Position numbers and translations under genes: made by a program. Of a DNA stretch of 32,644 nucleotides, positions 22,921 to 30,326 are shown piece after piece (position 1 is the first letter of the stretch; every line of letters begins with the position of its first letter). Below the pieces are notes generated by a model. It made no database searches. It saw only the letters and a list, made by a program, of their open reading frames with translations, and was not told where the DNA came from. Source of the DNA: Methanothrix sp. (GTDB taxonomy: Archaea; Halobacteriota; Methanosarcinia; Methanotrichales; Methanotrichaceae); assembly GCA_026394565.1 (NCBI GenBank), contig JAPKYA010000071.1:1-32644 (forward strand). The letters run 5' to 3'.

Positions 22921-24080
22921 TGACCGGGGCCAGGGGAGAAGGAGACGGAAGGTCCGGCTGCAAATCCTACCCGCTTTACGACAGCCCCCTACTCAGAGCC
23001 GAGGCCCGCATGCAGGAGGACCAGATGCAGCAAGGCCTGGTAAAAAAAGGCCGGGTGCGGGTCGATGCCTGCGGCCCTCTAGCTCATCTGCCCCCCATCA
23101 AGTCCGCCCTGCAGATGTTTGACAGGCAGCTTCCCGCCTATGCGGACTGTGAAAAGCTCTGCCTGTCTACCTGGATCCCGCCCATCCCCAGCCGGGCTTT
23201 TTCCCGGTTGGCCGACAGCCGGCTGCGGGCCCTTTTGGGCAGGCGCACGCCGGACCAGGTTACCATCTCCATCACCGAGGAATGCCCCAACCGCTGCGCT
23301 CACTGTGCTCTGCCTAATTCCGGAAACAAGCTCTGCCTCCCACCCCACATCGTGAAAGACATCATCGGCCAGATTCTGGATATGGGAACCACACTGGTCA
23401 TATTCGACGGCGGGGAGCCGGCACTCTACCGGGAGCTGCCGGAGCTGGTGGCATCTGTGGACGATCGGGCCGTCTCCACCCTCTTCACCTCGGGGGCGGG
23501 CTTTACGGCCGCGCTCGCGCGCCGGCTGAAGGAGGCGGGGCTTTATGCCGTCAATGTCAGCCTGGACAGCCCCATCGAGACGGAGCATGATGCCATGCGC
23601 GGACGGGTGGGCGTCTTTTCCGAGGCCATGTCGGCCATGGAAAATGCCATTGCAGCCGGCCTGCTGGTGGACCTCTACGTGGTATTGCGCCGGGAGAACA
23701 TGCCTCATCTGCACAGCTTCCACGAGCTTGCCCGCCGCATGGGCGTGCATGAGTTGACGTTCTTTGAGGTGGTCTGCACCGGCCGCTGGTCGGAGCGGCA
23801 GAACATCGCCCTTCTGCCCGGCCATCACGCCCTTCTGGCGGACTTTGTCCGGGGCAGCGAAGCTGCGCCCCGCATATTTTCCGTTCCCGAGGCCTACAAA
23901 AGCTTCGGCTGCTTTGCCGCCACCAGCTGGATGCACATAACGCCCGCCGGGGAGGTCTATCCCTGTTCCTGCTACCCTCAGTCCTGGGGGAGCATCTTCG
24001 AGAAGTCCATTAAAAAAATCTGGCGGCGAATGGGTGCTTTTCCCTACAAAAAGAGCAAAGTATGTCCTATGCGAAAATAA
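22920..24080 (+). CDS. Radical SAM protein of unknown function
   Basis: 386 residues. The radical-SAM site is ECPNRCAHCAL (C-x3-C-x2-C) at about residue 121, followed by DMGTTLVIFDGGEPALY (the GGEP motif) and YAVNVSLDSPIETEHDAMRG, with a C-terminal YPCSCYP and KVCPMRK that may hold an auxiliary cluster (SPASM/Twitch-like, incomplete). The first about 110 residues form an extension with its own cysteines (CGPLAHL, DCEKLCLS). Resembles methanogen MoaA/AhbD-like proteins, but no substrate can be named. The ATG overlaps the hisI stop (TGATG). The two are co-transcribed, which does not prove a role in histidine synthesis. Confidence 0.82.
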   Translation: MTGARGEGDGRSGCKSYPLYDSPLLRAEARMQEDQMQQGLVKKGRVRVDACGPLAHLPPIKSALQMFDRQLPAYADCEKLCLSTWIPPIPSRAFSRLADSRLRALLGRRTPDQVTISITEECPNRCAHCALPNSGNKLCLPPHIVKDIIGQILDMGTTLVIFDGGEPALYRELPELVASVDDRAVSTLFTSGAGFTAALARRLKEAGLYAVNVSLDSPIETEHDAMRGRVGVFSEAMSAMENAIAAGLLVDLYVVLRRENMPHLHSFHELARRMGVHELTFFEVVCTGRWSERQNIALLPGHHALLADFVRGSEAAPRIFSVPEAYKSFGCFAATSWMHITPAGEVYPCSCYPQSWGSIFEKSIKKIWRRMGAFPYKKSKVCPMRK

Positions 24081-24222
24081 GGCGTTTTAATTCCTATTTT
24101 GATCAGAATTGCTCGTCAATGAAGCGTTTAAAATCCGATTCAAGTTAAACTAAATTTTTTCGGCTATGTTTCGATCAATAAATCTATATAGGACATTTAT
24201 CATTAACAATGCCGATCGAATT

Positions 24223-25089
24223 ATGGATTTGACACCTGTTCAAAGAGACATCTTAACCGCATTGATCAACATTCATCGTGTTGAAGGACGAGCTGTGAAG
24301 GGCGAGGAAATTGCCGAGCTGATTGACAGAAATCCCGGCACCATCCGAAATCAGATGCAATCCCTCAAAGCCCTGAACCTGGTAGAAGGCGTACCTGGCC
24401 CCAAGGGCGGATACAGGGCAACGGGCGCAGCCTTCGAGGCGCTCAATATTGAGGCCACGGGAGATGTGGTAACCGTCCCCGTAATTCGCAATGGTGTGGT
24501 GATGGAGGGCACCACTGCCAGCGAGATCATCTTCAACAAGGTCATGCACTCGCAGCAATGTGACGGCGTGGTGCGCATCATCGGCAACATCAGGGACTTC
24601 AACGTGGGTGATAGCATTGAAGTCGGGCCCACGCCCGTGAACAAGCTCTACATCCGGGGCAAAGTGACGGGCAGGGACGACACCATGAGCCGCCTCATAT
24701 TCCACATCGATGAGATGATATCCGTGCCCAAGGTGGCCGTTAAAGGAATCGCGCGGCGCGCCGTACGCATACCGGCAAACGCCTCTCTGCAGGAGGCATC
24801 GCGCATACTGGTGCACAACGGCGTCTCCGAGGCCCTGGTGGACGACAGCTCACCTGGATTGATCAACCTGGCCGACATCACCCGCGCTGTGGCGGACGGC
24901 AGGACCAATCAGGAGGCCAGAGAGATCATGACCCGCGGCTTTTTGACCATCGACTCAGAAGAGCCCATCTACGAGGCCATCAAGATGCTGGGCCGCACGG
25001 GTGCCGGCCAGCTGGTCGTATCCGAGCAAGGAGCCCTCTGGGGCATCATCACACCCGGCGACCTGGTGAAGTCACTCACTCCAGCCTGA
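24223..25089 (+). CDS. COG2524-type transcriptional regulator: winged helix plus CBS pair
   Basis: 288 residues. Residues 1-70 are a winged helix (TPVQRDILTALINIHRVEGR, then NPGTIRNQMQSLKALNLVEG and the wing GPKGGYRAT). Residues about 80-185 are a middle domain typical of this archaeal family (VPVIRNGVVMEG, IRDFNVGDSIEVGPTPVNKL, GRDDTMSRLIFHIDEMIS). Residues about 190-288 form a CBS pair (ASLQEASRILVHNGVSEALV; IMTRGFLTIDSEEPIYEAIK; GIITPGDLVKSL) that usually senses adenosine nucleotides or SAM. The ATG at 24223 is chosen as the family start; tctatatagg at 24183-24192 is the TATA box about 35 nt upstream. The 3' end overlaps the 3' end of the opposite pyrH gene by 14 bp. Target genes unknown. 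Confidence 0.88.
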   Translation: MDLTPVQRDILTALINIHRVEGRAVKGEEIAELIDRNPGTIRNQMQSLKALNLVEGVPGPKGGYRATGAAFEALNIEATGDVVTVPVIRNGVVMEGTTASEIIFNKVMHSQQCDGVVRIIGNIRDFNVGDSIEVGPTPVNKLYIRGKVTGRDDTMSRLIFHIDEMISVPKVAVKGIARRAVRIPANASLQEASRILVHNGVSEALVDDSSPGLINLADITRAVADGRTNQEAREIMTRGFLTIDSEEPIYEAIKMLGRTGAGQLVVSEQGALWGIITPGDLVKSLTPA

Positions 25090-25750
25090 TTTCCGTTCCC
25101 GTGTGCCCTCCCAGGGCACCTTTTTTCAAATTTTCAATTTTACTGCCCAGAACGATAGCTGTGGGGATCGAGCTTCTTTCGATGATCTTGGCTGCCAGGG
25201 GATCGACGGGCGAGCGCGAGCCTGCCTTCATCTCCGTCTCCATGGCCAGGCGGGCCAGGGCCTGGAAGGACATGCGCGCTAGCTTCTTCGCTTCGGGGTC
25301 CTTCTCAGGATCGGCGGTGTAAACGCCGTCCACCGAGGTGGCCACGATGAGCTTGTCCGCGTGCACGTACTCTGCCAGAAGAGCGGCGACGGCGTCCGTG
25401 GTCTGGCCGACGGCCACGCCGCCCATGACCACGACCCTGCCGGGCCCAGCCAGCCGGGCTGCCTGGGCATAGCTGTCCGGGATCTCCTGGGGCGCAGAGT
25501 CGCCGAGAGCTGCCACGAGCAGCGCAGAATTGAGCTTGGTGGCGCCGATGCCGATGGTGTCGCAAAACATCTCCGATGCGCCCAGCGCCCGGGCCTTTTC
25601 GATGTACTCGCGGGCGATCCTGCCGCCGCCTACTACTACGAAGATCTGGTGCTCCTGGGCCAGTTCTTTGAGGGCCTGGGCGTACTCCTTGAGGCTTTCG
25701 GCATCGCGGCCTGCCAGGATGGAGCCGCCCAGAGAATAGACGAATATCAT
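25076..25750 (-). CDS. pyrH: Archaeal UMP kinase
   Basis: 224 residues, archaeal length (bacterial ones are longer). Amino-acid-kinase fold: YSLGGSIL start, FVVVGGGRIAREYI, VVVMGGVAVGQTTDAVAALLAE, IVATSVDGVYTADPEKDP and SPVDPLAAKIIERSS are the phosphate-, UMP- and ATP-binding loops. Makes UDP from UMP with ATP in pyrimidine synthesis. The ATG at 25750 has no Shine-Dalgarno; a TATA-like ttttttattcaaat lies 20-32 nt upstream, so a leaderless mRNA is likely. It is 48 bp downstream of the NLR gene on the same strand but has its own promoter, so I do not link them. Confidence 0.93.
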   Translation of the reverse strand: MIFVYSLGGSILAGRDAESLKEYAQALKELAQEHQIFVVVGGGRIAREYIEKARALGASEMFCDTIGIGATKLNSALLVAALGDSAPQEIPDSYAQAARLAGPGRVVVMGGVAVGQTTDAVAALLAEYVHADKLIVATSVDGVYTADPEKDPEAKKLARMSFQALARLAMETEMKAGSRSPVDPLAAKIIERSSIPTAIVLGSKIENLKKGALGGHTGTEIRLE

Positions 25751-25798
25751 TGGGAGAGGGCTAGCGGGATTTGAATAAAAAGGTTCCTTGTGATTGCG

Positions 25799-27925
25799 CT
25801 ATATTTTCCATCCTGCTAGAGTTTTGCGGACGATTTCGGCATAGGGGCTCTCGATTTTCTCGAAGATCTCCTGGGCAGATTTGGCCAGATCAAGGGCCTT
25901 CTCTTGCTGGCCCAGACTGAGAAAAGAGATGCTCATGTTGAATAGATGGATCCCTTCGCCCCGCCGATCCAATATCTCGCGAGAAATCTTGAGCGCCTCA
26001 TCGTAGTACCCGATGGCCTTATGGGGATCACCCAGACTGAAGTAGGCATTGCCCAGGCTTCCCAGGTGATTTGCTTCGCCCCGCCTGTCTCCGATCTCAC
26101 GGGAAATTTTGAGCGCATGGTCGCAGTACTCGATGGCCTTGCGCGGATTGCCCAAACGGAAGTAGGCATCGCCCAAGCTGCCCAGGTGATTTGCTTCGCC
26201 CCGCCTGTCTCCTGTCTCGCGAGAAATATTGAGCGCCTGATCGTAGTACTCAACGGCCTTATAAGAATCGCCTAAATTCATGTAGGCATTGCCCAGGCTG
26301 CCCAGGTGATTTGCCTCGCCCCGCCTGTCTCCGATCTCACGAGAAATTTTAAGCGCTTCATCGTAGTACTTAATGGCCTTGTGAGGATCGCCAAGATGAC
26401 AGTAGGCATTACCCAGGTTGCCCAAGCTGTTTACTTCGCCTTGCCAGTCTCCGATCTCACGAGAAATTTTAAGCGCCCCATCGTAGTACTCGATGGCCTT
26501 GTGAGGATCGCCAAGATGGAAGTAGGCTATGCCAAGGTTGCCCAGATGGGCTCCTTCTGCATCTTTTTTCTTTGTCTCACGCACTGCAACTAATGCCTCG
26601 TTCAACCATTCAATATACGTGAGCAGATGCAGCTTCAAATTCAAAATAGGGCCGGTCCATGCAAAGTTGCTACAAATCTCGGCTATTTGATTACTCTTGA
26701 ATTTGTTCTCACTCGCCCACTTTTGCCCGGCATTGATGTTCATCAAATTAGAATCGAAAAGCATCAAGCCCATTTCCAGCGAACCATTGCCCTGCAGAAC
26801 CTGTTCATTTGCCGCCCAGAGCAATTTCTGATAGTGCCCGGCATGTCGCAACTTGGCAGGCTCACGTGCAGCATCTTCTAGTCGTGAGTCTGCAAAATCA
26901 CGCGCCAGATCGTGCAGCTTGTAACGCCCTCCTTCGTCCGTGGTGGGTGGCAGATAGTCCACCAGGCTCCACTTCACCAGCTCGCCCAGCGCATCTTCTG
27001 TGGGAAACTGTTCCATCTCCCAGACCGCAGCCGCTCCGGCCAGATCAAAGTCCGCAGGAAAGACGGAGAGCAAAGACCACAGCCTTTGCAGCTTTGGGGT
27101 GAGAAGATCGTAGCTGGATGAGAAGGATGCCTCCACCAACTCCAGGCGCTTCCTGGCTTCCCCTAATCGTTTCATATAATCGGTCACGCCGATATTTGGC
27201 ATCTCTTTCAGAGCATATGCAGCATTTCTCAGGGCAATGGGCAATCTGCCGCACAGCTCGGCCAATTCCGCGGCATGTTCGCCGATGCGCTCAGAGATCT
27301 CCAGAAGGAGCTTCTTGGCATCCTCCAGGGGCAGGACGGCCAGGTCTTTTTCCGCCAACCCTGGAAGGGCAAACCTGTTGCGAGAGGTCACGAGCAGAGC
27401 GGAGCCTACCGGAGGGAGCAATGGCTCCACCTGCTCTCTGTTAGCAGCATTGTCCAGTAGGATCAGTGCCCTCTTACCGGAGAGGACAGATTGATAAAGC
27501 CCGCTTAGACCGTTCAGGTCCACAGGGAGTAGAGCATCAATTCCCCGGTAGGAGCGAATGATGTGAGCCATGGCATCGTCAGGCTTCAGCGGGCACTTGC
27601 TCATGCCCTGCATATCCAAGAAAAGCTGGCCGTCGGGAAAGCGATCCTTTAGCCTGTTAGCCAAAATCAATGCCAATGCGGTCTTGCCGATGCCCCCCAG
27701 GCCGCGCACACCAATGACGGTTGCACCACTATCAAACATCTCCATGACATCATGGATTTCGTCCTCACGACCCGTGAAGTCTGGTGGCGGGCGGCGAATT
27801 TGTTGAGGAACAAGCGAAGCAGCGGCTGATCCGGATGGTTGAACGATTACCTGATCGGCGTGATAGATGTTAGTCTGTGTTTCTACCGACTGGTCTTTCT
27901 GATCGAAGCTGGGATTGCCGGTCAT
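25799..27925 (-). CDS. STAND/NLR-like protein: amyloid-type motif, NB-ARC ATPase, TPR sensor
   Basis: 708 residues. Residues 7-20 are FDQKDQSVETQTNI, shared with the C-terminus of the upstream small protein. Residues about 48-330 are an NB-ARC/STAND ATPase: entry PPDFTGREDEIHDVMEMF, P-loop GLGGIGKT (75-82), Walker B ALILLDNA (153-160), sensor SALLVTSRN (175-183) and CGRLPIAL (225-232), then a winged-helix-like region (SYDLLTPKLQRLWSLLSVFP). After a linker, residues 457-696 are six 40-residue TPRs. In such proteins the repeats sense a trigger, the ATPase oligomerises, and the N-terminal motif hands the signal to an effector. It begins 10 bp after the effector stop, so the two form an operon. 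No Shine-Dalgarno is seen. All nucleotide-binding motifs are intact. The trigger (phage or otherwise) is unknown. Confidence 0.88.
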   Translation of the reverse strand: MTGNPSFDQKDQSVETQTNIYHADQVIVQPSGSAAASLVPQQIRRPPPDFTGREDEIHDVMEMFDSGATVIGVRGLGGIGKTALALILANRLKDRFPDGQLFLDMQGMSKCPLKPDDAMAHIIRSYRGIDALLPVDLNGLSGLYQSVLSGKRALILLDNAANREQVEPLLPPVGSALLVTSRNRFALPGLAEKDLAVLPLEDAKKLLLEISERIGEHAAELAELCGRLPIALRNAAYALKEMPNIGVTDYMKRLGEARKRLELVEASFSSSYDLLTPKLQRLWSLLSVFPADFDLAGAAAVWEMEQFPTEDALGELVKWSLVDYLPPTTDEGGRYKLHDLARDFADSRLEDAAREPAKLRHAGHYQKLLWAANEQVLQGNGSLEMGLMLFDSNLMNINAGQKWASENKFKSNQIAEICSNFAWTGPILNLKLHLLTYIEWLNEALVAVRETKKKDAEGAHLGNLGIAYFHLGDPHKAIEYYDGALKISREIGDWQGEVNSLGNLGNAYCHLGDPHKAIKYYDEALKISREIGDRRGEANHLGSLGNAYMNLGDSYKAVEYYDQALNISRETGDRRGEANHLGSLGDAYFRLGNPRKAIEYCDHALKISREIGDRRGEANHLGSLGNAYFSLGDPHKAIGYYDEALKISREILDRRGEGIHLFNMSISFLSLGQQEKALDLAKSAQEIFEKIESPYAEIVRKTLAGWKI
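25838..26557 (-). repeat. Six 120-bp TPR-encoding repeats
   Basis: Six consecutive 40-codon units lie in the 3' part of the NLR gene. The third to fifth begin identically (EANHLGSLG) and share (L)SREIGDRRG-like ends; DNA identity between these units is high by eye, while the first and last are more diverged. This is the pattern of array growth by unit duplication, as in variable NLR sensor regions. Confidence 0.85.
27866..27907 (-). other. Putative amyloid-signalling motif, NLR copy
   Basis: Encodes FDQKDQSVETQTNI (residues 7-20 of the NLR). Ten of fourteen residues equal the effector copy; the R/K and T/S positions are conservative. Placement at the extreme N-terminus before NB-ARC is where such motifs sit. 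Confidence 0.7.
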
Positions 27926-27935
27926 TTCTGGCGGT

Positions 27936-28337
27936 CTATTTGGTTCCGATGTTCACTGAACCTTGCACATTTCCGATATTTGTCTGGGTGCCGACAGTCT
28001 GCCCGCGTTGATCAAAGGTGGTTTGAGTGGAAGCGGCACCTTTCTGCATTTCATCTAACAGCTTTTTGATCTCCCCTGCAAAATCCAAGTCAGCGTTCAT
28101 CTTTTCGGTCAAAATGCCTTTGAGTGCACTCTGTCGATCTTCTGATTCGGGCATCTCCTTGGCGCGGGCTAGAGTCTGCTCCGCGTAGGAATCTCCTTTA
28201 AATTTATCCACCACAGATTGACAAAGCTCGAGGATCTTTCCCCCCAGCTTCTCCCCTGCGGTTTTTGTGAAGGCTTCTGCGCCTTTGGCCAAAAAGGGAG
28301 CTGCTAGAGCGGCTAGGCTGACTGGATCTGATATCAT
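27936..28337 (-). CDS. Bell-like small helical effector with C-terminal amyloid-type motif
   Basis: 133 residues from the ATG at 28337. Residues about 3-95 look all-helical: DPVSLAALAAPFLAKGAEAF, LGGKILELCQSVVDKFKGDS, ARAKEMPESEDRQSALKGIL and LDFAGEIKKLLDEM. This resembles, from memory of the family, the Bell domain of bacterial and archaeal proteins thought to act on membranes like fungal HeLo domains. A short linker leads to FDQRGQTVGTQTNI (108-121) and GNVQGSVNIGTK. Expected role: inactive until the NLR templates its C-terminal motif, then it damages the cell membrane. The frame is open upstream to a TTG at 28397, but that lies inside a mobile element; the ATG at 28337 coincides with the target duplication. 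TTATATAC inside the element lies only about 20 nt before the ATG. Cell-death activity is inferred, not shown. Confidence 0.75.
   Translation of the reverse strand: MISDPVSLAALAAPFLAKGAEAFTKTAGEKLGGKILELCQSVVDKFKGDSYAEQTLARAKEMPESEDRQSALKGILTEKMNADLDFAGEIKKLLDEMQKGAASTQTTFDQRGQTVGTQTNIGNVQGSVNIGTK
27975..28016 (-). other. Putative amyloid-signalling motif, effector copy
   Basis: Encodes FDQRGQTVGTQTNI at residues 108-121 of the effector. Six of the ten codons whose residue matches the NLR copy differ by synonymous change, so the match is held at protein level. Confidence 0.7.
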
Positions 28338-28495
28338 GAGGCTGTCGGGAAAGTATATAACGACAGAAAGAGGTGCTGAAAATCTAGAAAATTTCAATAA
28401 TATTGGGGGGAATTATGGCAAATTTGAGCAATTATGGAAAATATTTCAGATTTTTTCTGCGAAATATTAAATCAAGGGACTAAACCGACAGCCTC
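28338..28495. mobile_element. 158-bp MITE-like element with 11-bp terminal inverted repeats and 5-bp target duplication
   Basis: Left end gaggctgtcgg (28338-28348) and right end ccgacagcctc (28485-28495) are perfect inverted repeats; after three mismatches both continue AGT inward. Direct repeats ATCAT flank it at 28333-28337 and 28496-28500. The interior is AT-rich and codes for nothing convincing. Ends, size and duplication are those of a non-autonomous miniature element moved by a DDE transposase; no transposase is in the window. Removing the element and one ATCAT rejoins the effector start codon to its original upstream DNA. Confidence 0.75.
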
Positions 28496-28557
28496 ATCAT
28501 ATCTATCGAAATATGATTATGTGTTTGAAAGGATAAGTTTTTTGGCCCTTTGACGTA

Positions 28558-28952
28558 TCAGAACCCTCCCTCATCAAGTGAGGAGATTACCCTTTCCGAT
28601 CTGATTAGAACATCTTGGACTGTAGAGTTTAGCGATATCATATTGCCTATGCTGTTATCATAATCGGCCTTTACTCGATCCGCTTTCATCCTCTTTAGTT
28701 CCGAGCCAATCTTAGTCCTTTTATTGTTCTTTTTGCTGCCGTATATTTTACCACTAAAATAATTTATGACGTATTGATGAACAGGCTCATCCCCTGGCAG
28801 CTTCTTGCGATCCACGCGCGAAATATAGTTACATGCAGTGCAAAACGCCGCATAATAAGCTCTGCTGATCGAAGATCGCAGCTTTGCCTCGTCGTCAGAG
28901 CTTCTCCCAAGCTCTTGTGCCAGTGTCAGATAAAAACACCAATCGAACTCAT
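28558..28952 (-). CDS. HEPN-like protein, 5' frame disrupted
   Basis: The coding frame holds FDWCFYLTLAQELG, EAKLRSSISRAYYAAFCTA, CNYI, EPVHQYVINYF and a basic stretch KKNNKRTKIGSELKRMKADR, then DYDNSIGNMISL. The SRAYYAAF helix and overall order match a family of small HEPN-like proteins paired with the upstream gene type in many bacteria. This frame has no ATG, GTG or TTG before FDW; the only ATG there (28952) is one base out of frame (ATG AG, then TTC GAT TGG in the next frame), so one base seems missing after the start. The first in-frame GTG (28815) would remove the conserved helix. Thus either a recent pseudogene, a sequencing error, or frame-shift coupling to the overlapping upstream gene. 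The RX4-6H ribonuclease motif is not seen. Confidence 0.65.
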
Positions 28953-28967
28953 TTTGCTCTGTTTTAG

Positions 28968-29417
28968 CTATCTGTATTCCACCTTAATACAGATATCTGC
29001 TGTGGAACTGGTCGAGGCACTTAGCCACCATTCATCATCAAAAGCATCCAGCTCTCTGATCGCCTCGTTTGGTGGTAGACTGGTGGATATAGAGATCAGT
29101 AACTCTTTTCCATTTGGATAGCTCGGATCGCTAAGAACCTCCATGAATATCTCACCTTCCGGAAAATGATCTCGAATTCTCCTGTGAGCTTCAGAAACCA
29201 GTGCAAGGGCTGATGGTTCAAGTCTCAGAAAAGCATACACCTCCTCGATCCGTCGAAACTTGTAAAGCCCTTCTATTGTCTTTATATTCCGGTCGAGGTC
29301 GGCGATTCCGCTGGACCTGGCTTGCAGCCTTTGCAGGAGCGCATCATAGCGCTTCATAAATTCAAATACATACGCGAACAAGTCTGATCCCCATCGTTTG
29401 TCTCCAATTATGATCAT
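28968..29417 (-). CDS. Small acidic partner of the HEPN-like protein (unknown function)
   Basis: 149 residues from 29417, or 129 from the Met at 29357, which begins MKRYDALLQRLQ and may be the true start. Recognisable blocks are YKFRRIEEVYAFLRLEPSAL, HRRIRDHFPEGEIFMEVLSD, ELLISISTSLPPNEAIRELD and FDDEWWLSAS. I recall a family with the same FDExWWL ending encoded next to HEPN-like SRAYYAAF proteins, for example in cyanobacteria, where the two resemble a toxin-antitoxin unit. No nuclease or nucleotidyltransferase motif is visible. The HEPN frame opens inside its 3' end (overlap of about 13 nt in open frame), so the two are an operon. Function and polarity of the pair are not established. Confidence 0.65.
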   Translation of the reverse strand: MIIIGDKRWGSDLFAYVFEFMKRYDALLQRLQARSSGIADLDRNIKTIEGLYKFRRIEEVYAFLRLEPSALALVSEAHRRIRDHFPEGEIFMEVLSDPSYPNGKELLISISTSLPPNEAIRELDAFDDEWWLSASTSSTADICIKVEYR

Positions 29418-29528
29418 TTCGGTTCATATTTATCTTCTTCGCCCAAGGCAAGCAGATACTATTAGTGTCATGATAATTTGGATTGTCCAATAAAAATTCT
29501 GCTTAAAAAAGAGTTGTAAATAGGTTCT

Positions 29529-30173
29529 CTAAATCTTATCCAGAGCCTTGACTACCTCGCCGAAGATGACCTTGATATCGCCCACACCGAGGACGGTGGC
29601 GACGATGCCCCTCTTGTTGTAGTAGTCGATGAGCGGCTGTGTCTGGGCGTGGTAGGCATTCAGCCTCTGCTTGACTGTGGCCTCGGTATCGTCCGCCCTC
29701 TGGTAGAGGTCGCCGCCGCAGGCATCGCACTTTCCTTCAACCTTGGGCTTATTGAAAGTAACGTGGTATGTGGCGCCGCACTTGCACATCCGCCTGCCGG
29801 TCACCCGCTTGACCAGCTCTGCATCGGGAACATCGATGTTCAGAACGACATTGATCTTCTGGCCCAGAGCGGGAAGGATTTTGTCCAGTGCTTCTGCCTG
29901 GGGCATGGTCCTGGGGAATCCGTCCAGCATCCAGCCGCCCTTGACGTCGTCCTTAGCCAGCCGATCCTTGATGATATCGATGAGAAGTGCGTCCGGAACC
30001 AGCTTGCCGGCATCCATGAACTTCTTGGCCTCAACGCCCAGAGGAGTTCCATTGCGAACGTTCTCTCGCAGTATGTCTCCGGTGGAGACGTGCTTAACTG
30101 CATATTTATCGACGATCATCTTGGCCTGTGTGCCCTTACCGGATCCCGGTGGACCGATCAGAATAATATCCAT
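29529..30173 (-). CDS. adk: Adenylate kinase with zinc-binding lid
   Basis: 214 residues. Makes two ADP from ATP and AMP. P-loop GPPGSGKGTQ (7-16), AMP site STGDILRENV, GFPRTMPQAEALD, and a lid of the long type with four cysteines (CKCGATYHV and CDACGGDLYQRADD) that should bind zinc, then the C-terminal TQPLIDYYNKRGI. The ATG at 30173 is chosen because GGAGGATAT lies just upstream and the protein starts MDIILIGPP; the open frame extends further to 30266 without similarity. This is the bacterial-type AdkA found in Methanosarcinales rather than the short archaeal trimeric type. It is not closely linked to neighbours. Confidence 0.96.
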   Translation of the reverse strand: MDIILIGPPGSGKGTQAKMIVDKYAVKHVSTGDILRENVRNGTPLGVEAKKFMDAGKLVPDALLIDIIKDRLAKDDVKGGWMLDGFPRTMPQAEALDKILPALGQKINVVLNIDVPDAELVKRVTGRRMCKCGATYHVTFNKPKVEGKCDACGGDLYQRADDTEATVKQRLNAYHAQTQPLIDYYNKRGIVATVLGVGDIKVIFGEVVKALDKI

Positions 30174-30326
30174 TCCATATCCTCCTATTCCCTTGTCAGA
30201 GCAGCAATTGCCGCTTTTGAGCGTAGAAGGGGTGCCATACTTTAAAAAACCTTTTCCATGCGTCATCGGTTAAGGCGGAAATCAATAAGGATCGGGCAAG
30301 AATTGTCCTTCTCTCATTGGAACTTC

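Noticed and set aside
28338-28397. Upstream TTG start extending the effector by 20 residues
   Set aside because: Those codons lie inside the MITE-like element and add unrelated sequence; the ATG at 28337 begins the expected Bell-like DPVSL N-terminus.
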